This document shows, in pieces, positions 44,499 through 53,174 of a stretch of 64,000 nucleotides of DNA. A program made the position numbers and the translations under genes. Where the stretch lies: positions 496,001 to 560,000 of the forward strand of contig NZ_JAGIOG010000001.1 in assembly GCF_017876595.1 (NCBI RefSeq), in the 5' to 3' direction. The DNA comes from Aeromicrobium fastidiosum (GTDB taxonomy: Bacteria > Actinomycetota > Actinomycetes > Propionibacteriales > Nocardioidaceae). The first letter of the stretch is position 1; every line of letters begins with the position of its first letter. The notes beneath the pieces were generated by a model. It had not been told where the DNA came from. It was given only the letters and a program-made list of their open reading frames with translations, and ran no database searches.

Positions 44499-45356
44499 AT
44501 GTCAGACGAGAACCTCGACGTCTTCACCGAGCGCGTCGGCACCACCGCCTTCCTGCGGGTCAACCGCCCCGAGGCCAAGAACTCGATCCACGGCACACTG
44601 ATGCGCGACCTCATCGAGTCCGCGGAGGCGGCCGATGCCGACGACGACGTTCGCGCGATCATCACCACCGGTGAGGGCAAGACCTGGATCGCCGGCGGCG
44701 ACAAGCACGCCTTCGCGGAGCTCACGAGCTCCGAGCAGGGGCTCGACCTGGTCGAGCGCGGATACCAGGGCCCGGTCTCCGGCGACTGGGGAGTGCCGCA
44801 GCTCTCCCCCAACCAGCTGCGCGGCGACTCGTTCGGCGTCGCGCCGTGGGTGCGCCGCTTCCTCGACATCGGCACCCCCACCATCGCTGCCATCAACGGC
44901 GGCGTCGCAGCCGGCGGGATGGCAGTGTCCCTGATGCACGACGTGCGCATCGCCTCGACACAGACGCGATTCGCACCGACCTTCGTCGCCATGGGCGTGT
45001 CCCCGGAGCTGGGCCTGAGCTGGTTCCTGCCGCGCATCGTCGGATGGCCGAAGGCGCTCGACATCCTGACCCGGGTCAAGCCCATCGATGCCGACGAGGC
45101 GTTGGAGATCGGCCTGGTCGAGCAGGTCGTGGAGCCGCACGAGCTGCGTGACGCTGCGCTCGCCCGGGCGGAGGGCTTCGCCCAGATGCCGCCGGTCGCC
45201 GTTCGCATGGTCAAGCGACTCCTGCGGCAGGCCTCGGAGTCGACGCTGGAGGTACAGTTGGAGCGCGAGTGGAACAACCAGACGCGGCTGTTCGGCCTCA
45301 CGTCGAACCGCGCCAATGTCTCACGGCACCTCGACAGCAAGATCAAGACCACCTGA
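44499..45356 (+). CDS. Enoyl-CoA hydratase/isomerase-family protein
   Basis: A 285-residue crotonase, longer than the others because of an insertion of about 30 residues after KHAFAEL (EQGLDLVERGYQGPVSGDWG). INGGVAAGGMAVSLMHDVRI and AMGVSPELGLSWFLPRIVG are the active-site regions. AAGGAG lies 7 bases before the ATG. It follows the LLM gene by 47 bases and precedes a TetR gene, so the three form one unit. The insertion suggests a bulky substrate, which is inference. Confidence 0.88.
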   Translation: MSDENLDVFTERVGTTAFLRVNRPEAKNSIHGTLMRDLIESAEAADADDDVRAIITTGEGKTWIAGGDKHAFAELTSSEQGLDLVERGYQGPVSGDWGVPQLSPNQLRGDSFGVAPWVRRFLDIGTPTIAAINGGVAAGGMAVSLMHDVRIASTQTRFAPTFVAMGVSPELGLSWFLPRIVGWPKALDILTRVKPIDADEALEIGLVEQVVEPHELRDAALARAEGFAQMPPVAVRMVKRLLRQASESTLEVQLEREWNNQTRLFGLTSNRANVSRHLDSKIKTT

Positions 45357-45395
45357 CAAGCGGCACACTGGAGCGAGATCGAAGGACTCTCCCGC

Positions 45396-46022
45396 ATGCA
45401 CGAACTGGATCTGGGCTCGCCGCCGCTGGACGGCCACGAGCGCGGCAAGAGGCGGCGCATCGCGGAGATCCTCGCAGCAGCTCGTGAGCTCCTGAACGAA
45501 CAGGCTGCTGACGAGGTGACGACCTCGCGGATCGCCGCCCGCGCCGGCGTCGCGCCGATGACGATCTTCAATCTCATCGGGACCCGCGACGACCTGTGGG
45601 CGGCGATCGCGGCCGCCTCCTTGACGGAGGTCAGCCACGGCAGCTCGGAGATAGAGGACGCTCGCGAACGCGCCCACGCCATCGCCGACCAGTTCATGTC
45701 GGCGATCATCTCCGAGGCACCCGTGTGGCGTGCGCTGATCTCCAGCTGGCGCGACAGCGGCCGGGTCCTCGAGGGCGAGCCCACCGGCGCCCTGCTGTCC
45801 TGCTTCGACGACGCGGTCGACCAGGGCCACCTGTCCCACGAGGTCGACATCAGACGTCTCGTCGCCACGATCCTGAGTGGCTTCGTCGGCGCAGCACACC
45901 AATGGGCAGCCGGTCTGATCAGCGATCGGGGCATGCGGCGACGGGCGTCGGACCTGGTGGACCTCGCTCTCGCCGCCGGTCGACCCGACGGCCCTCCTCC
46001 GATGTGGCCCCCCGGCAGCTGA
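45396..46022 (+). CDS. TetR-family transcriptional regulator
   Basis: A 208-residue TetR repressor. The HTH is AAARELLNEQAADEVTTSRIA, then RAGVAPMTIFNLIGTRDDLW. The ligand domain is helical with WRALISSW and AAHQWAAGL. It lies at the end of the LLM-crotonase unit, directly before a terminator and promoter F. It is the second candidate for binding the recurring operator, or it may regulate the synthetase unit across the LLM genes. Ligand unknown. Confidence 0.92.
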   Translation: MHELDLGSPPLDGHERGKRRRIAEILAAARELLNEQAADEVTTSRIAARAGVAPMTIFNLIGTRDDLWAAIAAASLTEVSHGSSEIEDARERAHAIADQFMSAIISEAPVWRALISSWRDSGRVLEGEPTGALLSCFDDAVDQGHLSHEVDIRRLVATILSGFVGAAHQWAAGLISDRGMRRRASDLVDLALAAGRPDGPPPMWPPGS

Positions 46023-46035
46023 GATCGCCCCGCAC

Positions 46036-46071
46036 GCAGCCCGTGACTGATGAGCTCCAGTCACGGGCTGC
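46036..46071 (+). terminator. Hairpin terminator after the TetR gene
   Basis: GCAGCCCGTGACTG at 46036-46049 pairs perfectly over 14 bases with CAGTCACGGGCTGC at 46058-46071, leaving an 8-base loop. It separates the LLM-crotonase-TetR unit from the oligopeptide-type importer operon. Confidence 0.88.
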
Positions 46072-46112
46072 TCCATGTCCGAACCGATCGGCGCACGTCG
46101 GCACCGAGGTGA

Positions 46113-46161
46113 TTGACATCACGCTGACCCTCCTCCTATTCTGAGCCTGTTGGTCTCAAAA
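46113..46161 (+). promoter_or_regulatory. Promoter with regulon operator F (oligopeptide-type importer)
   Basis: -35 TTGACA at 46113-46118, 18-base spacer, -10 TATTCT at 46137-46142, and the operator TTCTGAGCC-N5-GTCTCAAAA at 46139-46161 overlapping the -10. The sequence from GTGATTGACATCAC to the operator closely resembles promoter G at 49936, so the two look duplicated. Confidence 0.8.
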
Positions 46162-46213
46162 CAATTGTCGGGCACCCGCTCCACGTCAGCGGGCCCCGAG
46201 AGCCGGAGGATTC

Positions 46214-47230
46214 GTGTCAGCTCGACCTCGATCGCAACCGTCGACTCCTCGATTCGAGGGCGATGCCGTGCTGAGCGTTCGCGACCTGCGCGTCGCCTTC
46301 CCGGGAGCGGAACCAGTCGTCGACGGGATCTCCTTCGATCTCGCTCCGCGCCAGGTACTGGCGGTGGCCGGCCAGTCCGGCAGTGGCAAGTCGTTGACGG
46401 CCATGGCGATCATGGGCCTGCTGCCCCATCGTGCAGAGGTCACCGGTTCGATCACCTTCGCCGGCACCGAGCTCGTCGGTGCCAGCGAGTCGGTGCTGGC
46501 CGACGTCCGCGGCGCCGAGATCGCCATGGTGTTCCAGGAGACCAGGAGCGCACTCAATCCCGTGCTGACCATCGGCAAGCAGCTCGTCGGGGCGATCCGG
46601 GCCAACTCCGATGCATCCGCCTCGCAGGCGCGTGAGATGGCCGGCGACGCACTTCGTGAGGTCAAGATCCTCGACGCCGATCGCGTGCTCGAGAGCTATC
46701 CCCACCAGCTCTCGGGCGGCATGTGCCAACGCGTCGTGATCGCCATGGCCCTGGCCTGCGGGTCGCGGGTCCTCATTGCCGACGAGCCCACGACTGCGCT
46801 GGACGTGTCCGTGCAGCGCGACATCCTCACTCTTCTCGAACAGCTGGTCCGCGACAGGGAGATGTCGTGCATCTTCGTCTCGCACGACCTCGGCGTCATC
46901 GACGAGATCGCCGACCACGTCGCCGTGATGCACACGGGACAGATCGTCGAGTTCGGTCCCGTTCGACAGACGATCGCCGACCCGCTGCATCCGTACACGC
47001 GCGAACTGCTCAGCCACCTCGACTCGCTCGTCGGCGAGCCCGCACCGGTCCCGGTCGTGCCCGACCACCAGGCCTCCACCGATCCCGACCGCGGTTGCGA
47101 CTGGGGACATGAGGACTGCGACGGCGACACCGAGCTGTTCACGCTCCCCGGCGGCCGACAGGTACGCAGCTGCCTCTACGCACCCCAACGCTATGCCCCG
47201 ACTCCCACGATGCAGGAGGTCACCCGATGA
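46214..47230 (+). CDS. Oligopeptide-type ABC transporter, ATP-binding protein (DppD-like)
   Basis: A 338-residue ATPase: Walker A GQSGSGKSL, signature LSGGMCQRVVIAMAL, Walker B VLIADEPTTALDV, and the C-terminal Cys-containing tail (RGCDWGHEDCDGD... RSCLYAPQRY) seen in Dpp/OppD proteins. A GTG start with GGAGG 4 bases before it fits. First gene of the importer; its stop overlaps the DppB-like start by 4 bases. Confidence 0.93.
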   Translation: MSARPRSQPSTPRFEGDAVLSVRDLRVAFPGAEPVVDGISFDLAPRQVLAVAGQSGSGKSLTAMAIMGLLPHRAEVTGSITFAGTELVGASESVLADVRGAEIAMVFQETRSALNPVLTIGKQLVGAIRANSDASASQAREMAGDALREVKILDADRVLESYPHQLSGGMCQRVVIAMALACGSRVLIADEPTTALDVSVQRDILTLLEQLVRDREMSCIFVSHDLGVIDEIADHVAVMHTGQIVEFGPVRQTIADPLHPYTRELLSHLDSLVGEPAPVPVVPDHQASTDPDRGCDWGHEDCDGDTELFTLPGGRQVRSCLYAPQRYAPTPTMQEVTR

Positions 47231-48177
47231 ATCCTGTGATCCGCCGGCGACTCATCGCCCTCGTGCCGACGCTGGTGGCCATCACGATGCTCGCCTTCAG
47301 CCTGCAGCTGCTCATACCGGGCGGCCCTGCCGAGGTCCTCGCCGCCCAGTCCGGCGGCACCCAATCAGTCCAGGACTTCGAGAGACAACTCGGCTACGAC
47401 CGGCCATGGCTGGTCCGGTACGGCGAGTGGCTCGTCAACGCGGCACAGGGCGACCTGGGGTTCTCCTACCGCACCGGGACGCCCGTGCGCGAGCTGATCC
47501 TCGACCGTGCGGGGGCGTCCTTCGCCCTGGTGCTGCTGGCCACGCTGACAGCCACGATCGTCGGATCCGTGCTCGGGATCGTCGCTGCCATCCAGCGCAA
47601 CAACCGGTTCGGTCGGACCCTCACCGCACTGTTCGGCCTCGGACTGTCCATTCCGAACTTCTGGCTCGCGACGTTGATGGTCGGCTTCTTCGCGGTCACC
47701 CTCGGATGGTTGCCCGCGGGCGGATATCCGGGCTTCGACAACGGTCTCGTCGAATTCGGTCGCAGCATGATCATGCCGGTCATCGTCCTGGCGCTGCCGA
47801 GCTCTGCCTTGATCGCCAGGCAGGTCAACAGCGCCATGGTCAAGGCTCTCGAGAGCAGCTACGTGCGGACAGCCCGCGCCACGGGTCTGACCAAGCGAGA
47901 CGTCGTGTGGGTGCACGCCCTGCGGAACTCCCTCTCACCGCTCGTGGTCCTGCTCCCCGTGGTGGTGTCGAGCCTCGTCGGTGGCGCGGTGGTGGTCGAG
48001 TCGATCTTCAACATCCCCGGACTCGGCAGTGCCATCGTCGACGCGGCGCTCCAGCGTGACTTCCTCGTGCTCCAGGGAATCGTCCTGATCCTGGCCCTGC
48101 TCGTCCTGATCCTGAACATCCTCGCCGACATCGCGCTCGGCATCATCGATCCACGAGTCAGGAGCGCATCCGCATGA
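47227..48177 (+). CDS. Oligopeptide-type ABC transporter permease (DppB-like)
   Basis: A 316-residue inner-membrane permease with six predicted helices. The start LIALVPTLVAITMLAFSLQLL and the GLSIPNFWLATLMVG segment are typical, and the loop YVRTARATGLTKRDVVWVHAL is the EAA-type contact with the ATPase. It pairs with the DppC-like protein that follows with a 4-base overlap. Confidence 0.93.
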   Translation: MNPVIRRRLIALVPTLVAITMLAFSLQLLIPGGPAEVLAAQSGGTQSVQDFERQLGYDRPWLVRYGEWLVNAAQGDLGFSYRTGTPVRELILDRAGASFALVLLATLTATIVGSVLGIVAAIQRNNRFGRTLTALFGLGLSIPNFWLATLMVGFFAVTLGWLPAGGYPGFDNGLVEFGRSMIMPVIVLALPSSALIARQVNSAMVKALESSYVRTARATGLTKRDVVWVHALRNSLSPLVVLLPVVVSSLVGGAVVVESIFNIPGLGSAIVDAALQRDFLVLQGIVLILALLVLILNILADIALGIIDPRVRSASA

Positions 48178-49037
48178 CGATCCTCGATCGGGGCCCTGCC
48201 CTCCCCCTGCCCGACGCGCTCTCGCCGCCACCCCGGACGCGACGCCGCCGAAAGGTCATGATCGCGACGACGGTGTTCGGCGTGGTCATCGCGATCCTCC
48301 TGCTCGTGCCGCTCCTCCCCCTGGCCGACCCGCTGACCCAGAATCTCGGACAGCGACAGGCATCTCCGAGCGGAGATCACTGGCTGGGACAGGATGCCCT
48401 GGGTCGCGACGTCCTGTCACGCATCATGTGGGGAGCCAGGGTCTCGCTCCTCGGGATGGTGGTCGCGGTCGGGATCGCAGCCGCCATCGGGCTCCCCTGG
48501 GGGCTGACCGCCGGCTACTTCGGTGGCTGGACCGACGAGATCCTGATGCGCGTGGCCGACGGAGTCCTCGCGGTCCCCGGCGTCGTCCTGGCCATCGCGA
48601 TCGTCGGGATGCTGGAGCCGTCGCTGTTCAACGCCATGCTGGCCATCGGGCTGGTCTTCTCGCCCACCGTCGCTCGCTTGATCAGGTCGGAGGCACTGCC
48701 GCTCATGAACGTCGACTACGTCAGCGCCTCCCTGCTGTCCGGGACCTCGTCGTGGCGGGCCATGTGGCGCCACGTGTTCCCCAACGCGATGGGGCCGGTG
48801 ATCGTGCAGCTGTGCTCGCTGGCGAGCCTGGCGCTCATCATCGAGGCGAGCCTGAGCTTCCTCGGCATGGCGACCCAGCCACCCGCGCCGTCGCTCGGCG
48901 GCGATCTCGCCGATGCCTATCTGCAGTTCAGCCAAGCGCCACTGAGCACCGTGACCCCAGGTCTGGCGATCGCATTCGTCGCCTTCCTCGTCAGCCGAGT
49001 CGGCGACGAGCTGCGCGGCAAGCTCGGAATCCGATGA
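48174..49037 (+). CDS. Oligopeptide-type ABC transporter permease (DppC-like)
   Basis: A 287-residue permease: after a first helix (MIATTVFGVVIAILLLVPLL) come HWLGQDALGRDVLSRIMWG and the membrane bundle, with the EAA-type loop VDYVSASLLSGTSSWRAMW and the conserved NAMGPVIVQ. ATGA overlaps at both ends show tight coupling within the importer operon. Confidence 0.93.
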   Translation: MTILDRGPALPLPDALSPPPRTRRRRKVMIATTVFGVVIAILLLVPLLPLADPLTQNLGQRQASPSGDHWLGQDALGRDVLSRIMWGARVSLLGMVVAVGIAAAIGLPWGLTAGYFGGWTDEILMRVADGVLAVPGVVLAIAIVGMLEPSLFNAMLAIGLVFSPTVARLIRSEALPLMNVDYVSASLLSGTSSWRAMWRHVFPNAMGPVIVQLCSLASLALIIEASLSFLGMATQPPAPSLGGDLADAYLQFSQAPLSTVTPGLAIAFVAFLVSRVGDELRGKLGIR

Positions 49038-49939
49038 ACATCCACCGGGAAGAAGACGCCATGGCGCAACAGGATCGCGAACGACTCGTGGAGCTCAAGA
49101 ACGTCGTGGTCGAGTTCGAGAGCTCCGGCGGCACGTTCCGTGCACTCGACGAGGTCGACCTCTCCATCTGGCGCGGCGATCACCTCGCAGTCGTCGGCGA
49201 GTCCGGATCCGGCAAGACGACCTTGGGCCGCGTGCTCGTCGGCCTGCAACCCTTCCGCGGCGAGTTCGCCTCCGAGATCGGCGGCGCCCGATCCGCCCTG
49301 ACGCCGGCACGCACGTCGCGTCAACGACGGCAGCGCGTCCCCGGCGACATCTCCATCCAGATGGTCTTCCAGAGCTCGGAGTCGTCGCTCGACCCGCGCT
49401 GGACCGCCGTCGCCGCGGTGGCCGAGGCGACGGCACGAGGCAAGAGGCCGAGCGCGGCTCAGCGCGCGGAGGCCGAGCGCTACCTGACGCTGGTCGGCAT
49501 ACCGCCCCATCGACACCGCGCCAAGGCCTCCGAGCTGTCCGGGGGCCAGCGGCAGCGGGTGGCGATCGCTCGCGCCCTGGCGCTGAAGCCCGATCTGCTC
49601 ATCTGCGACGAGGCCACCTCGGCGCTCGACGTCGCCACCCGCGCCAGCATCATCACCTTGCTGACCGAGCTCAAGCACGACCTGGGCGTGACGTTGTGCG
49701 TCATCACCCACGACTTCACGACGGCGCGCGCCCTCAGCGACACGTGCATCGTGATGAAGAGCGGACGCATCGTCGAGCAGGGCGCGACCGCACAGATCAT
49801 CAGCAACCCGCAGGCCGAGTACTCCCAGCAGCTGCTCGCGGCGGTCCCTCGGCTCCAGGTGACCGGGCCGCGACCCGCGGACGAGCCGCTGATGTCTGCG
49901 CTCGACCGCACCATCCTCACGGGGCAGAAAAGTGATTGA
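49034..49939 (+). CDS. Oligopeptide-type ABC transporter, ATP-binding protein (DppF-like)
   Basis: A 301-residue ATPase: Walker A GESGSGKTTLGR, LSGGQRQRVAIARAL signature and LLICDEATSALDV as Walker B. The ATG at 49034 overlaps the permease stop; an in-frame ATG at 49061 is an alternative. The stop codon lies inside the next promoter's -35 region, so the binding-protein gene is transcribed separately. The substrate need not be a peptide: related systems carry various small hydrophilic molecules. Confidence 0.92.
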   Translation: MNIHREEDAMAQQDRERLVELKNVVVEFESSGGTFRALDEVDLSIWRGDHLAVVGESGSGKTTLGRVLVGLQPFRGEFASEIGGARSALTPARTSRQRRQRVPGDISIQMVFQSSESSLDPRWTAVAAVAEATARGKRPSAAQRAEAERYLTLVGIPPHRHRAKASELSGGQRQRVAIARALALKPDLLICDEATSALDVATRASIITLLTELKHDLGVTLCVITHDFTTARALSDTCIVMKSGRIVEQGATAQIISNPQAEYSQQLLAAVPRLQVTGPRPADEPLMSALDRTILTGQKSD

Positions 49940-49983
49940 CATCACCCGCACCGCTACCTATTCTGATTCTGTTCGTCTCAAAA
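49936..49983 (+). promoter_or_regulatory. Promoter with regulon operator G (binding-protein unit)
   Basis: -35 TTGACA at 49936-49941, 17-base spacer, -10 TATTCT at 49959-49964, operator TTCTGATTC-N5-GTCTCAAAA at 49961-49983. Closely similar in layout and sequence to promoter F, including the shared GTGATTGACATCAC. The -35 overlaps the end of the preceding ATPase gene. Confidence 0.8.
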
Positions 49984-50095
49984 TGCTGTGACACCCCGCG
50001 GCTCGTCCTCCCGGATCCGGCCCGACGCGGTGATCAGCGCCCCCGTTGGACGGTCGGCAGCACCCTCGCGCCGTCCGTCAGAAGCTGGAGAAACC

Positions 50096-51643
50096 ATGAA
50101 CCTGTCCTTGGACCTGCTGAGAAGATCGAGCACCATCGTCTGCCTCACAGCCATCGCCCTGGTCCTGTCCGCATGTGGGGGCGGCGGCGCAGGCTCTGAC
50201 AACGGGTCCGGCAAGACCGCCGCGACCATCGGAACGACCGTCCAGCTGGACTCCCTCGACCCGCTCAGCTCGACCGGAGGCAGCTACACCTACCAGCAGC
50301 TGGTCCACGAGCCGCTCATCGGCTTCGACCCCGAGACCTTGTCGCAGGATGACTCGGGACTCGCGGTGAAGTACGGCTTCCGCGAGGGCGACCCCCTGAA
50401 GTTCGACATCACCCTCCGCGAGGGAGTCACGTTCTCCGATGGGGAGGCGGTCGATGCCGAGGCGGTCAAGGCGAGCCTCCTGCGCTACGTGGCGAAGGGT
50501 TCGCTCTACGGGCTCAAGGGGATCGTCGGCTCCGTCGACGTGGCCAGCCCGACCGAGCTCACGATCAACCTCACCCGCGAGTTCGCTCCGCTGCCCGAGC
50601 GCCTGTCCCTGGACGGCGGGCTGATCGTGGCACCGGCCACGATCAAGGAGTTCCCCGACGCCGATGCGCTGACCAAGGCAGTAGGTGCCGGGCCCTACGT
50701 CCTCGAACAGAACCGGCCGGGGGTCAGTGCGACATTCGCTCCCAACCCGAAGTACTGGAACAAGAAGGACGGTGCCAAGCTCAAGAAGCTGACGGTCCAG
50801 TACTTCGCCGACAGCGCCGCCATGATGAACGCCCTGCGCACCGATCAGATCGACGGTGCCACGTATGTGCCCAGCAGCGACGTCGCGGGCTTCAAGGGCA
50901 AGGACGACCTCACTGTCTACAACCGACAGTCCGTTGGTCTTGACTTCGTCTACCTCAACTGGGACAAGCCGGCGCTCAAGGACCCCCGAGTTCGGGAGGC
51001 CCTGAGCTACGCACTCGACCGCAAGACGCTCAACGACGTCATGACCGACGGATACGGCACCCCGGCGGCCCAGGTCGTCCCCAGCGACAGCCCCTTCTAC
51101 GTCGACGACGTGACCACCTTCGATCACGACCCCGCGAAGGCCGAGCAGCTGCTCAGCGAGGCGGGAGTCAAGGACAAGGTCAACCTCGACTGCGTCTGGT
51201 ACGCCGGTACCGGCTGGGAGCGGCTGCTGCCCGTGGTGATCGACCAGCTCTCCAAGGTCGGCGTCACCCTGAAGGCGCGACAGCTCAGCGTGGCTGAGGC
51301 CATCCCTGCCTACTTCAAGCCCGACGGCGCAGACTGCCTGCTGGGAGGCACCAGCGGGACGTTCGGAGTGTACGGAGCCCTGGCGCAGAACTCGGACAGC
51401 ACGTCGTTCTTCACCGCCGCCAGCTCTGACAGCGGCGTGGACAGCGCTCTTGCCGCGTTCGAAACGGCCTACACGCCCGAGGCTCGGAATGCTGCCAGCA
51501 AGGGTTACTACGAGGCGATGCTCACGGCGGCACCGATGATCCTCGTCGACAACCGGGCCAAGATCGCCGTCATGGACAAGGGGCTGAAGGGCTACGCCCA
51601 CAGTCCGCTGTCGTCATTGGTGCTGCGTCACCTCAGCTGGTGA
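50096..51643 (+). CDS. Oligopeptide-type ABC transporter substrate-binding lipoprotein
   Basis: A 515-residue family-5 binding protein: lipobox ALVLSACGGG, then the family's LDSLDPLSSTGGSYTYQQLV opening and the LREGVTFSDGEAVDAEAVK motif. It delivers ligand to the DppBC-like permeases encoded upstream. It has its own promoter (G) and is followed by a strong hairpin, so it is probably made in excess over the membrane parts. The ligand is unknown but presumably the cluster's substrate. Confidence 0.93.
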   Translation: MNLSLDLLRRSSTIVCLTAIALVLSACGGGGAGSDNGSGKTAATIGTTVQLDSLDPLSSTGGSYTYQQLVHEPLIGFDPETLSQDDSGLAVKYGFREGDPLKFDITLREGVTFSDGEAVDAEAVKASLLRYVAKGSLYGLKGIVGSVDVASPTELTINLTREFAPLPERLSLDGGLIVAPATIKEFPDADALTKAVGAGPYVLEQNRPGVSATFAPNPKYWNKKDGAKLKKLTVQYFADSAAMMNALRTDQIDGATYVPSSDVAGFKGKDDLTVYNRQSVGLDFVYLNWDKPALKDPRVREALSYALDRKTLNDVMTDGYGTPAAQVVPSDSPFYVDDVTTFDHDPAKAEQLLSEAGVKDKVNLDCVWYAGTGWERLLPVVIDQLSKVGVTLKARQLSVAEAIPAYFKPDGADCLLGGTSGTFGVYGALAQNSDSTSFFTAASSDSGVDSALAAFETAYTPEARNAASKGYYEAMLTAAPMILVDNRAKIAVMDKGLKGYAHSPLSSLVLRHLSW

Positions 51644-51675
51644 CAGACGTCATCGCGTAGGCATCGAAGCAGTAG

Positions 51676-51705
51676 CCCGGGGTCGACGTGGCCGTCGACC
51701 CCGGG
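51676..51705 (+). terminator. Hairpin after the binding-protein gene (terminator or attenuator)
   Basis: CCCGGGGTCGAC at 51676-51687 pairs perfectly with GTCGACCCCGGG at 51694-51705 around a 6-base loop. No promoter is evident before the next gene at 51745, so it may be a partial terminator that lowers expression of the downstream enzymes relative to the binding protein. Confidence 0.8.
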
Positions 51706-51744
51706 TCCCCTCGGACCCCGGCCGCACCCAACGGAGAACACCTG

Positions 51745-52431
51745 ATGCAGACCCGCATGATCTACCTCGCCCGACGCAACCCGTCGACGACTCACGACGA
51801 GTTCGTCGTGAACTGGCGCGAACACATCGCCCTCGGGGGGCAGTTCCCCTCCGTCTATCGCCGATTCACCGAAGTGGTCCAGTGCGATGTCATCGTCGAC
51901 CCCGACCTGGCAGGGACCGATGCTGACGTCCCGGGCGGATTCGACGGCATCGAGATCGCCGCGGCGCGCGATCTGCCCACGTCGATCAGCGTGTGGCGCG
52001 ACGAGGCCGCGCAGACCCACCTGGTGCCCGACGAGCGCCGCGTCTTCGCGACGATCGTGCAGGACCTGGCGCTCCAGGCGCTGGGCTCGGTGCTGATCGA
52101 CGGACCGCGCACGCCGTACGTGCTCGCGCGGCTCCTGACCCGCGACCCCGGTCTCAGCCGCGAGGACTTCATCCGCGAGTGGTCCGCCGTACCGCTCCCC
52201 GACCACTCCACCGTCCGGCGCTACGCCCGCAACTACATCATCCTCGACCCCCCGGCGGGCGTGCCCTTCGACGGTGTCGACGAGGTGTGGTTCGACACGG
52301 CTGACGACATGGACGCCTACGTGGACCACGTCCATGGCAGCGACGACCCAGCCGAGACACGCCTGCTGAAGCAGACACCCATCTCGCTGCCGACGCGGGT
52401 GGGCATCGCCTTCCCGCCCCTGTCCACGTGA
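51745..52431 (+). CDS. EthD-domain protein (228 aa)
   Basis: A 228-residue protein with two dimeric alpha/beta-barrel EthD-like halves: MIYLARRNPSTTHDEFVVNW begins the first and LLTRDPGLSREDFIREW the second. EthD proteins are needed for P450-dependent ether degradation, although their role is not settled. It belongs to a unit with a nitroreductase and two SDRs. Two more EthD proteins are encoded at 54918 and 55606. The start at 51745 precedes the domain directly. Confidence 0.85.
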   Translation: MQTRMIYLARRNPSTTHDEFVVNWREHIALGGQFPSVYRRFTEVVQCDVIVDPDLAGTDADVPGGFDGIEIAAARDLPTSISVWRDEAAQTHLVPDERRVFATIVQDLALQALGSVLIDGPRTPYVLARLLTRDPGLSREDFIREWSAVPLPDHSTVRRYARNYIILDPPAGVPFDGVDEVWFDTADDMDAYVDHVHGSDDPAETRLLKQTPISLPTRVGIAFPPLST

Positions 52432-52445
52432 TCCCGGAGGCGGTC

Positions 52446-53174
52446 ATGTCGGCCGAGACCGCGCCGCGGACGGCGCAGGCCGATGTGCTCGAAGACATCC
52501 TCACCGCTCGACACAGCTGCCGAGGATTCCGGCCCGAGCCCGTCCCGGACGACGTCGTGCGCCGGATGTTCGATCTGGCTCAACGCACCCCGTCGTGGTG
52601 CAACTCCCAGGCGTGGCAGGTCCACCTCGCCGGCGGGACGGTGGCCAGCGCGCTCTCGGCTCGACTCCTCGAGCGGGTGGAGGACGGCCCGCCCGCCCCG
52701 GACATCCCGGGGCCGGCGAGGTACGAGGGCGTCTACCAGGAACGCCGGCGGTCGAGCGGTCTGGCCCTGTACGGCGCCCTCGGCATCGGTCGCGACGACA
52801 GCGAAGCCAGGCAGGAGCAGATGCTCGCGAACTTCCGGTTCTTCGGAGCGCCGCACCTGGCCGTCATCAGCTCCCCAGTCGCCCTGGGCACCTACGGCGT
52901 CATGGACTGCGGCGGCTACGTGGCCAACCTGCTCAATGCCGCCGCGGCGCTCGACCTCGGCGCGATCGCCCAGGCGGCCATCGCGATGTACGCCGACACG
53001 GTCCGCGACGAGCTGGGCATCCCCGAGGACCGCTCGGTCGTCTGCGGTGTCTCGTTCGGCTACGCAGATCCGGATCATCCGGCCAACTCGTTCCGCACCG
53101 ATCGCTCGGACATCGACGACATCGTGGCCGGGCTCCCTGTTCGGACCAGCACGACAGGTCGCTCCCATGGGTGA
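52446..53174 (+). CDS. Nitroreductase-family FMN oxidoreductase
   Basis: A 242-residue nitroreductase-fold flavoenzyme: RHSCRGFRPEPVPDDVVRRM with the FMN-contacting Arg-Ser-Arg pattern, then TPSWCNSQAWQV and the C-terminal GVSFGYADPDHPANSFRT. Members reduce nitro groups, quinones or enoyl systems. The ATG at 52446 has GGAGG 5 bases before it; a GTG at 52428 overlapping the upstream stop is an alternative. It overlaps the next SDR by 8 bases. Confidence 0.88.
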   Translation: MSAETAPRTAQADVLEDILTARHSCRGFRPEPVPDDVVRRMFDLAQRTPSWCNSQAWQVHLAGGTVASALSARLLERVEDGPPAPDIPGPARYEGVYQERRRSSGLALYGALGIGRDDSEARQEQMLANFRFFGAPHLAVISSPVALGTYGVMDCGGYVANLLNAAAALDLGAIAQAAIAMYADTVRDELGIPEDRSVVCGVSFGYADPDHPANSFRTDRSDIDDIVAGLPVRTSTTGRSHG

